Shown here in pieces: positions 1 through 4,427 of a DNA stretch of 5,213 nucleotides; within the stretch, counting starts at the first letter, position 1; every line of letters starts with the position of its first letter. The translations under genes were made by a program, and so were the position numbers. The DNA is taken from positions 1 through 5,213 of the forward strand of contig JAEWWQ010000107.1 in the NCBI GenBank assembly GCA_023458855.1. The letters run 5' to 3'. The notes under the pieces are model-generated. The model was not told the DNA's origin and did no database searches. It saw only the letters and a program-made list of their open reading frames with translations. This DNA is from Bacillota bacterium. Its GTDB lineage: Bacteria; Bacillota; Clostridia; Lachnospirales; Lachnospiraceae.

Positions 1-709
1 CATGTCAGAATATATGGAACAGCATTCGGTTGCCAAATTAATCGGATCTCCGCCGGGATATGTTGGATTTGAAGAAGGCGGTCAGTTAAGCGAAAAGGTT
101 CGGCGCAATCCGTATTCCGTGATATTATTTGACGAAGTGGAAAAAGCTCATCCGGATGTATTTAATGTATTACTACAGGTCTTGGATGACGGACATATTA
201 CAGATTCCAAGGGAAGAAAGGTAAGCTTTAAGAATACAATACTCATTATGACATCCAATGCAGGGGCACAACGCATTATAGAACCTAAAAATCTTGGATT
301 TATGGCTGTATCAGATGAAAAACAGAATTATAAAAAAATGAAAGAGGGCGTGATGGAGGAAGTAAAAAGACTGTTCAAGCCTGAATTCATTAACAGGATT
401 GATGAGATCATGGTGTTCCATCCATTAAATAAAGAAGATATGAAACAGATCATCACGTTGCTAGCTAAGAACCTGAGTATGCGCTGCAAGAGTCAGATGA
501 ATATTGATCTTACCATTACTTCTGCGGCAAAAGAGCATATTGTAGATAAATATTCAGACCTGAAGATGGGTGCAAGACCTTTAAAAAGAGCTATTCAGAC
601 AACAATTGAAGATTCCCTTGCAGAAGAAATTCTTGCCGGAAGAGTCAAAAATGGCGACAATGTGAGTGTGGGATTGAAGAATAAAAAGATTAGTTTTACT
701 GTAAAATAA
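1..709 (+). CDS. clpC: ClpC ATPase, C-terminal part (5'-truncated by window edge)
   Basis: This is the 3' end of a Clp/Hsp100 AAA+ unfoldase that feeds substrates to the ClpP protease in the cytoplasm. The visible 235 residues are most of the second ATPase domain (D2); the family is about 810-820 residues, so the N domain, D1, the middle domain and the D2 Walker A lie upstream. Counting from the first ATG at base 2, I see the pore loop GYVG (19-22), Walker B ILFDEVEK (41-48, D44/E45), sensor 1 TSNAGA (84-89), the ClpP-docking tripeptide LGF (98-100), the arginine finger in FINRID (129-134, R132) and sensor 2 GARPLKRAI (190-198, R192). The LGF loop and the following radA favour ClpC over ClpB, which lacks a ClpP loop. 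The ATG at base 2 is internal: base 1 is the last base of an upstream codon, probably the Asp of the family motif DMSEYM. No CtsR-type operator is visible; it would lie upstream of the operon. Confidence 0.96.
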   Translation, partial: MSEYMEQHSVAKLIGSPPGYVGFEEGGQLSEKVRRNPYSVILFDEVEKAHPDVFNVLLQVLDDGHITDSKGRKVSFKNTILIMTSNAGAQRIIEPKNLGFMAVSDEKQNYKKMKEGVMEEVKRLFKPEFINRIDEIMVFHPLNKEDMKQIITLLAKNLSMRCKSQMNIDLTITSAAKEHIVDKYSDLKMGARPLKRAIQTTIEDSLAEEILAGRVKNGDNVSVGLKNKKISFTVK

Positions 710-710
710 T

Positions 711-740
711 GTGGCAAAAAAAATAAAAATCATTTATACT
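711..740 (+). promoter_or_regulatory. Possible promoter for the 136-residue gene
   Basis: A TATACT -10-like hexamer (735-740) has GTGGCA (711-716, 4 of 6 matches to TTGACA) 18 bases upstream, just after the clpC stop. It would give a leader of about 80 nt before the start at 826. The region is AT-rich, so chance matches are easy. A local promoter would fit the strong RBS and separate terminator-like hairpin of the next gene, but read-through from clpC is also possible. Confidence 0.3.
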
Positions 741-825
741 AGGGATATCAGGATTCAACAAAAAGTGAACAGAATACAGTTATAAGAAGGTATGATTCGT
801 TCGTATTTATAGGAGGATACAAGAG

Positions 826-1236
826 ATGGCAGTAGTTGAACAGTTACTTCGTTCCGAAAGTGATGGTACAATTAGTTTTGGCAATCATAAGTTAGTTCAG
901 AAGGCAAAAGCAGAAGATTTTGAACATGCGGGTGACTTATATAAAGTCAAAACTTTTCAAAAAATGACCAAATTAGAAAAAAATGGGATGTTTGTATATG
1001 AATCTGTTCCAGGAACAAGTGTTACTAATTTTAAGGAGACACAGGAAGGAGTAACATTTTCTGTTGAAGGTGATGAAGACGCACAGATTACCGTGGGTCT
1101 GGAAGAAGATACTGAATACGAAGTAATTCTTGCCGGAGAGACCACAGGCAAGATGAGTACGAATCTTGGTGGTAAATTAAATATGAGTGTAGAACTTGCA
1201 GATGCAGGTGAAGTTACAGTTGTTATCAGAAAATAG
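826..1236 (+). CDS. Conserved small acidic protein of unknown function (136 aa)
   Basis: The start is well supported: AGGAGG at 811-816 lies nine bases before the ATG, and the ORF runs to TAG at 1234. The product has no signal peptide, membrane segment or cysteine, so it is probably cytoplasmic. Residues 1-60 hold the opening MAVVEQLLRSESDGTISFGN, a Lys-rich central stretch (KVKTFQKMTKLEKNG) and MFVYESVPGT. Residues 65-136 alternate hydrophobic and Asp/Glu residues with Gly turns (EGDEDAQITV, EYEVILAGE, NLGGKLNMSVEL, EVTVVIRK), which suggests a beta-sandwich-like C-terminal half. I recall similar short proteins in Lachnospiraceae genomes, sometimes labelled 'endosialidase'. Nothing here supports that enzyme activity: the protein is far too short and has no visible catalytic motif, so I treat the label as unreliable. 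It lies between clpC and radA, with a hairpin terminator behind it, so it may be an independent unit. Confidence 0.85.
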   Translation: MAVVEQLLRSESDGTISFGNHKLVQKAKAEDFEHAGDLYKVKTFQKMTKLEKNGMFVYESVPGTSVTNFKETQEGVTFSVEGDEDAQITVGLEEDTEYEVILAGETTGKMSTNLGGKLNMSVELADAGEVTVVIRK

Positions 1237-1255
1237 TTTGAAATCAAACGACCAG

Positions 1256-1292
1256 AATGCCTTTCCAGGGATAAAATGGAAAGGCATTTCTT
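1256..1292 (+). terminator. Hairpin terminator after the 136-residue gene
   Basis: A perfect 12-bp stem, AATGCCTTTCCA (1256-1267) with TGGAAAGGCATT (1277-1288), encloses a 9-nt loop. It starts 20 bases after the stop codon. The T-run is short (TTTCTT, 1287-1292) and partly within the stem, so termination may be incomplete and could allow some read-through into radA. Confidence 0.7.
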
Positions 1293-1303
1293 AACTTATA
1301 GGA

Positions 1304-1420
1304 TTTAAGTGGCAAAAGCTTATCGTAGAACTTGGCTTCGTCAATTTGCACATATACATGCAAAACAAAAATTGTGCAAATTCACGGATTCAGATGTATG
1401 ACAAGCTTTTGACACTTGGA
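1304..1420. repeat. Long imperfect inverted repeat (about 117 nt hairpin) upstream of radA
   Basis: The outer arms AAGTGGCAAAAGCTT (1307-1321) and AAGCTTTTGACACTT (1403-1417) pair with one mismatch (1312/1412), and G-T and A-T pairs continue outward to 1304/1420. The inner arms AATTTGCACA (1343-1352) and TGTGCAAATT (1373-1382) are perfect complements around a 20-nt loop. Between them, shorter paired blocks (CGTA 1324-1327 with TATG 1397-1400; several pairs in 1332-1341 with 1384-1393) keep nearly the same centre, so the whole element folds as one rod with internal loops. It ends about 15 bases before the radA RBS. It could be a dispersed palindromic repeat (REP/MITE-like), a structured leader or an RNA processing site. 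I see no clear target-site duplication. Confidence 0.7.
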
Positions 1421-1447
1421 AATTTATTAAGACAGGATGGAGTGTAG

Positions 1448-2815
1448 ATGGCAAAAAGTAAATCAGTTATTTTTTATTGTCAAAGTTGTGGCTATGAATC
1501 CAGTAAGTGGATGGGACAATGTCCTGGGTGTAAAGAATGGAATACTTTTGTAGAAGAACCGGTAAAGGTATCTGTAAAAGGAAATGCAAGCGGAAATGCA
1601 AAGAGAATAGAGCATGTATTGCCGATGAGCCTTTCGAAGGTTACCATGAACGAAGAGGATAAGCTGCAAACACATATTGAAGAAATGGATCGTGTACTGG
1701 GCGGTGGTATTGTAGCGGGTTCCCTGACTTTGCTTGGCGGTGATCCTGGAATCGGTAAGTCGACATTGCTGTTACAGGTGTGCAAGTATCTGTCAGATGA
1801 CAGGCATAAAGTATTATATATATCGGGAGAAGAATCCTTAAAGCAGATTAAGATCCGGGCAAATCGCATAGGAGAATTCCAGGATTCTCTTCAGTTATTG
1901 TGTGAGACGAATCTCGACACGATTACGGATATTATTCGAAATGTACAGCCGGAAGTAGTGATTATTGATTCTATTCAGACAATGTACAGTGAAGAAGTAT
2001 CAGCTTCTCCCGGAAGCGTGTCGCAGGTACGGGAATCAACAGGAATACTGTTACAGATTGCAAAGGGACTGGGTGTGTCTATTTTTATTGTCGGGCATGT
2101 TACAAAAGAGGGTGCTGTTGCGGGACCAAGAGTTTTAGAACATATGGTAGATACGGTGCTCTATTTTGAAGGCGACCGGCATGCTTCTTACCGGATATTA
2201 CGCGGAGTAAAGAACCGTTTTGGCTCTACCAATGAGATCGGTGTGTTTGAAATGAGAAGAGAGGGGTTGGTGGAGGTGAAGAACCCTTCTGAGTTTATGT
2301 TAAATGGAAAGCCGGAAGGGGCGAGTGGATCAGTGGTATCCTGTTCCATGGAGGGAACCAGACCCATCCTGGTGGAAATACAATCCTTAGTATGTCAAAG
2401 CAACTTTGGAATACCAAGGAGGCAGGCTACGGGAACAGATTTTAACCGCGTTAATTTATTAATGGCGGTCCTGGAGAAACGTGTGGGATTACAGATGTCC
2501 AATTGCGATGCGTATGTAAATATTACTGGTGGGATGAAGATAATGGAACCGGCATTGGATCTGGGTATTGTGATGGCGATCGTATCAAGCTATAAAAATC
2601 GTGCCATTGATGATAAGATAGCAGTATTCGGCGAGATTGGTCTGAGCGGTGAAGTGCGTGCTGTCAGTATGGCAGAACAGCGGATACAGGAAGTGAAAAA
2701 GTTGGGCTTTGATACATGTATAGTACCACATTCCTGTATGGATTCGGTAAGGTCCATGAGTGGAATCAAATTAATAGGAGTCAGGAGTGTGCAGGATGCC
2801 ATTACGTTTATTTGA
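1448..2815 (+). CDS. radA: DNA repair ATPase RadA (Sms)
   Basis: A complete 455-residue RadA, the usual family length. It is a RecA-like, DnaB-like helicase that drives branch migration during recombination and repair, and natural transformation where that occurs. The N-terminal zinc finger has C11, C14, C25 and C28 (CQSC...CPGC). The ATPase core follows, with Walker A GDPGIGKST (98-106; K104, S105), Walker B VVIIDSIQT (170-178; D174), the GHVTKEG segment (216-222) and the RadA signature KNRFG (255-259). Residues from about 285 form the Lon-protease-like C-terminal domain (LVEIQSLV, 308-315; ATGTDFNRVNLLMAVL; GEIGLSGEVRAV, 396-407), which is a non-proteolytic scaffold in this family. The ATG at 1448 is preceded by an RBS-like AGGATGGAG (1434-1442) five bases upstream and gives the standard MAKSKSVIFYC start. 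No terminator is seen between radA and the tRNA downstream. Confidence 0.97.
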   Translation: MAKSKSVIFYCQSCGYESSKWMGQCPGCKEWNTFVEEPVKVSVKGNASGNAKRIEHVLPMSLSKVTMNEEDKLQTHIEEMDRVLGGGIVAGSLTLLGGDPGIGKSTLLLQVCKYLSDDRHKVLYISGEESLKQIKIRANRIGEFQDSLQLLCETNLDTITDIIRNVQPEVVIIDSIQTMYSEEVSASPGSVSQVRESTGILLQIAKGLGVSIFIVGHVTKEGAVAGPRVLEHMVDTVLYFEGDRHASYRILRGVKNRFGSTNEIGVFEMRREGLVEVKNPSEFMLNGKPEGASGSVVSCSMEGTRPILVEIQSLVCQSNFGIPRRQATGTDFNRVNLLMAVLEKRVGLQMSNCDAYVNITGGMKIMEPALDLGIVMAIVSSYKNRAIDDKIAVFGEIGLSGEVRAVSMAEQRIQEVKKLGFDTCIVPHSCMDSVRSMSGIKLIGVRSVQDAITFI

Positions 2816-2842
2816 TTCTTAAATAAAAAATAAAATTTTGTC

Positions 2843-2872
2843 TTGCCTTATGATATCGCTCTATGCTATAAT
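2843..2872 (+). promoter_or_regulatory. Promoter of tRNA-Trp
   Basis: A perfect TATAAT (2867-2872) carries the extended -10 TG (2864-2865) and has TTGCCT (2843-2848, 4 of 6 matches to TTGACA) 18 bases upstream. Transcription should begin near 2879, giving a 5' leader of about 24 nt that contains a small hairpin, GTGGT (2881-2885) with GCCAC (2891-2895). The leader would be removed by RNase P at 2903. Confidence 0.8.
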
Positions 2873-2902
2873 ACAACTCGGTGGTAAAATGCCACATGAG
2901 AT

Positions 2903-2973
2903 AGGGGAATAGTACAGCGGTAGTGCGACGGTCTCCAAAACCGTTAACGGGGGTTCGATCCCCTCTTCCCCTG
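2903..2973 (+). tRNA. tRNA-Trp (anticodon CCA)
   Basis: A full cloverleaf can be drawn. Acceptor stem AGGGGAA (2903-2909) pairs perfectly with TTCCCCT (2966-2972), with discriminator G at 2973. The D stem is GTAC/GTGC with loop AGCGGTA. The anticodon stem is ACGGT/ACCGT around CTCCAAA, giving anticodon CCA, which reads UGG (Trp). The variable loop is 4 nt (TAAC). The T arm is GGGGG-TTCGATC-CCCTC. G73 fits bacterial tRNA-Trp. The 3' CCA is not encoded (CTG follows), so it must be added by tRNA nucleotidyltransferase. The gene is a single unit with its own promoter and terminator. Its position right after radA takes the place where disA sits in Bacillus. Confidence 0.97.
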
Positions 2974-2978
2974 CTGAT

Positions 2979-3014
2979 AAAAGCTTTCAATTCATTTGAG
3001 TTGGAAGCTTTTTT
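2979..3014 (+). terminator. Rho-independent terminator of tRNA-Trp (and possibly radA)
   Basis: The stem AAAAGCTTTCAATTC (2979-2993) pairs with GAGTTGGAAGCTTTT (2998-3012) through two G-T pairs, around an ATTT loop, and a six-T run (3009-3014) ends it. It begins six bases after the mature tRNA end. Because no terminator follows radA, this site may also end radA read-through transcripts. Confidence 0.85.
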
Positions 3015-3057
3015 ATATCATGGGAAATTGCTTCACAATTTCCCATGATATAAAAAA
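3009..3057. repeat. Perfect 22-bp inverted repeat with 5-nt loop
   Basis: Bases 3009-3030 (six T, then ATATCATGGGAAATTG) are the exact reverse complement of 3036-3057, around the loop CTTCA. Its T-run is shared with the end of the preceding tRNA terminator, and its A-run (3052-3058) reads as a T-tract on the minus strand. It could act as an extra terminator, mainly for minus-strand transcripts, or be one copy of a dispersed palindromic element. Perfect stems this long are unusual for simple terminators. Confidence 0.85.
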
Positions 3058-3106
3058 ACACAAAACAAAACCCATGAAAGTAAACTCTCATGGATTTCGT
3101 TTGTGT
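3052..3106 (-). terminator. Minus-strand terminator-like hairpin
   Basis: Read on the minus strand, ACACAAA...TCCATGAGAG folds back on CTTTCATGG...TTTGTGT. The inner stem pairs CCATGA (3072-3077) with TCATGG (3088-3093), and the outer stem pairs ACACAAA (3058-3064) with TTTGTGT (3100-3106), with a small internal loop between them. Seven Ts follow immediately (complement of 3052-3058). On the plus strand no T-run follows, so the direction is minus. No minus-strand protein gene lies upstream of it, so it either protects against antisense transcription or ends a small RNA. Confidence 0.6.
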
Positions 3107-3217
3107 AAAAGGGGAATTCTTCCGGAATTGCTAATTAGCAGACTTGACTTTACTATCAAGTCATGATTATTATAACTCCTATTTTGACATAAATCTATAA
3201 ATATATTGAGTGATAAT
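3052..3217 (-). ncRNA. Candidate small RNA (minus strand, about 165 nt)
   Basis: On the minus strand a perfect TTGACA (3253 to 3248) is followed after 18 bases by TAATAT (3229 to 3224), placing a start near 3217. The transcript would end at the T-tract at 3052-3058. In between are a 7-bp stem GACTTGA/TCAAGTC (3141-3147 with 3156-3162), a 12-bp palindrome TGCTAATTAGCA (3129-3140) and an AATTC/GAATT stem (3115-3129), but no ORF longer than a few codons. I do not recognise an Rfam-type family. A promoter, ordered stems and a terminator in one direction support a non-coding RNA. The AT-rich setting makes the promoter match less convincing, and no expression evidence exists here. Confidence 0.3.
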
Positions 3218-3404
3218 AAAAATATATTAGCGAAACATGCAAAAACATGTCAAATTGTATTAAAATAAATACACGATATTCCAATATATTCCAAAAATTG
3301 TTTAAAATAATTATAAAATTTAATAGACCTATATTGATTTGTATTTTAGGTTTAAAATAGTATGTACAAAACAGAAAAGAAATAAAAGAACTGAGGATAG
3401 TTAG
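3163..3404. other. AT-rich gene-free stretch with short repeats
   Basis: No coding region, tRNA or riboswitch that I recognise lies between the hairpin cluster and the promoter of the transporter gene. The stretch is strongly AT-rich. Visible structure is limited to two direct repeats of ATATTCCAA (3276-3284 and 3286-3294, 10 bases apart), two copies of GTTTAAAATA exactly 50 bases apart (3300-3309 and 3350-3359), and a weak dyad ACCTATATT / ATTTTAGGT (3328-3351 region). The spacings are near whole helical turns, so binding by a regulator is possible, but base composition alone could explain them. Confidence 0.5.
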
Positions 3405-3432
3405 TTGAAATTTGTACTAAATGTGGTATACT
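3405..3432 (+). promoter_or_regulatory. Promoter of the FNT transporter gene
   Basis: TTGAAA (3405-3410, 5 of 6 matches) lies 16 bases before TATACT (3427-3432), which also has the extended TG at 3424-3425. A start near 3439 gives a leader of about 60 nt. This leader contains a short hairpin ATCGC (3445-3449) / GCGAT (3456-3460) whose loop GGGTGA holds an RBS-like sequence. Confidence 0.75.
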
Positions 3433-3486
3433 CGTACAGTAGGAATCGCGGGTGAGCGATACAAATGATTACATTGATAAAGAAAC

Positions 3487-3490
3487 GGAG
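3487..3490 (+). promoter_or_regulatory. RBS that sets the FNT start at 3498
   Basis: GGAG at 3487-3490 lies seven bases before ATG 3498, which gives the family-typical N-terminus. A second in-frame ATG at 3465 has GGTGAG (3451-3456) eight bases upstream and would add 11 residues (MITLIKKRRIE), a basic extension not typical of the family. The upstream site sits in a small hairpin. I prefer 3498, but 3465 cannot be excluded. Confidence 0.55.
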
Positions 3491-3497
3491 AATAGAA

Positions 3498-4346
3498 ATG
3501 GCTAACAATTATTATAATACACCGGCAGAAGTGATTGATGCGAATATTGAAAGTGGTGTTGTAAAAGCAAATCTTCCAACTATGAAAATGGTCTTTCTGG
3601 GAATGATGGCAGGCGCTTTTATTGCTCTTGGAGGTTCGGCGAGCAATGTTGCAGTGCATAATATTGCCCAGGTAGGCCTTGCAAGAACGCTTGCGGGAGC
3701 GATTTTCCCGGTCGGACTTATGATGATTGTTTTTGTAGGCGGTGAATTATTTACGGGAAACTGTCTGCTCAGTATGGGAGTATGTCAGAAAAGAGTGACA
3801 TGGGTACAGTATCTTAGAAATCTTACAGTAGTTTATTTCAGCAATTTAGCAGGTGCCCTTATAATAGATTTTCTGGTTTTTTATAGCGGACAGTTAGATT
3901 ATACTTCGGGTGCACTTGGTGCATACACGATTAAAGTTGCTTTGGCAAAGGTATCCATTACACCGGTAAGAGGGATTACGTCAGGTATCTTATGTAATAT
4001 GCTGGTATGTGTTGCGATTCTCATGGCAGCAGCGGCAAGAGACATTGCGGGTAAGGTGTGGGCAATATTTTTCCCGATATGGGCATTTGTGATCGGTGGG
4101 TTTGAACACTGCATTGCAAATATGTTTTATATTCCAATGGGAATATTGGCGGCAACAAATCCTGCCTATGTGGCAAAAGCAGAAGAACTATATGGAATAA
4201 CAGGTGAACAGTGTGCCTCAATTACAGCAGTGAACAGCCTTAAGAACTTTATTCCAGTAACAATAGGTAATATTATTGGCGGTGCTGTATTTGTAGGAAT
4301 TATTTACCTGGTAATTCATAAAGTCGATTATTCGAAGAAAAAATAG
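3498..4346 (+). CDS. Formate/nitrite transporter (FNT) family channel
   Basis: A 282-residue integral membrane protein of the FNT family (FocA/NirC/HSC type), which forms pentamers that pass formate, nitrite or hydrosulfide across the cytoplasmic membrane. Length fits the family. An N-terminal amphipathic stretch (TPAEVIDANIESGVVKAN, 8-25) precedes six membrane helices, roughly at 31-48, 66-88, 107-129, 159-180, 188-216 and 251-274. Diagnostic motifs are GGELFTGNCL (81-90), the first FNT signature, and GFEHCIANMFYIPMGI (201-216) with the central pore histidine H204, equivalent to H209 of E. coli FocA. K151 probably matches the conserved pore lysine. The motifs are closest to FocA, so formate is my best guess for substrate, given the fermentative neighbour, but sequence alone does not separate formate from nitrite or hydrosulfide. 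It has its own promoter, and an alcohol dehydrogenase gene follows 81 bases after its stop. Confidence 0.95.
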   Translation: MANNYYNTPAEVIDANIESGVVKANLPTMKMVFLGMMAGAFIALGGSASNVAVHNIAQVGLARTLAGAIFPVGLMMIVFVGGELFTGNCLLSMGVCQKRVTWVQYLRNLTVVYFSNLAGALIIDFLVFYSGQLDYTSGALGAYTIKVALAKVSITPVRGITSGILCNMLVCVAILMAAAARDIAGKVWAIFFPIWAFVIGGFEHCIANMFYIPMGILAATNPAYVAKAEELYGITGEQCASITAVNSLKNFIPVTIGNIIGGAVFVGIIYLVIHKVDYSKKK

Positions 4347-4366
4347 AAAAAAGGGGTTTTCTATTT
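4341..4366 (+). terminator. Weak AT-only hairpin at the end of the FNT gene
   Basis: AAATAGAAAA (4341-4350, including the stop codon) pairs perfectly with TTTTCTATTT (4357-4366) around AAGGGG. No T-run follows, and all but one pair are A-T, so it is a poor terminator. It may only mark the mRNA 3' end, and read-through into the dehydrogenase gene is likely. Confidence 0.35.
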
Positions 4367-4375
4367 CACTATTAT

Positions 4376-4393
4376 TTGTTAAAATAATAACAA
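4376..4393. promoter_or_regulatory. Putative Rex operator upstream of the alcohol dehydrogenase
   Basis: TTGTTAAAATAATAACAA matches the known clostridial Rex consensus TTGTTAA-N4-TTAACAA at 13 of 14 specified bases; the only difference is A for T at 4387. Rex is the NADH/NAD+-sensing repressor that controls fermentation genes, including alcohol dehydrogenases, in clostridia. The site lies 34 bases before the start codon and overlaps the possible -35 (4379-4384), the right place for repression at low NADH. Confidence 0.75.
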
Positions 4394-4407
4394 GATAATA
4401 ATATAAT
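4379..4407 (+). promoter_or_regulatory. Possible promoter of the alcohol dehydrogenase gene
   Basis: A perfect TATAAT (4402-4407) has TTAAAA (4379-4384, 4 of 6 matches) 17 bases upstream. The predicted start near 4414 falls at the RBS (AGGAGG, 4413-4418), which would leave a very short leader, so the true -10 may be slightly further upstream in the same ATAATAATAT run. Overlap with the Rex-like site supports a regulated promoter here. Confidence 0.4.
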
Positions 4408-4427
4408 TAATAAGGAGGATATAGGGT

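Noticed and set aside
957..1247. 96-codon open frame on the minus strand
   Set aside because: Antisense shadow of the 136-residue gene; Ser/Pro/Val-rich translation typical of a reversed acidic beta-rich protein.
1331..1340. GAAC...TTCG near 1328-1340 as a LexA (SOS) box for radA
   Set aside because: It does not fit the GAAC-N4-GTTC symmetry and sits inside the long hairpin, which explains the local sequence.
1492..1869. 125-codon open frame on the minus strand
   Set aside because: Antisense shadow of the radA zinc-finger and Walker A region; no recognisable protein features.
2808..2990. 60-codon open frame on the minus strand across tRNA-Trp
   Set aside because: It covers the tRNA and its promoter in antisense, with no RBS or family resemblance.
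3184..3216. Plus-strand TTGACA with nearby TATATT/TGATAA as a promoter
   Set aside because: Spacers would be 12 or 21 bases, outside the usual range, and there is no gene close downstream.
3298..3315. Possible Rex site TTGTTTAAAATAATTATA upstream of the FNT gene
   Set aside because: Only the left half resembles the consensus; the right half does not match TTAACAA, and the site is about 90 bases from the promoter.
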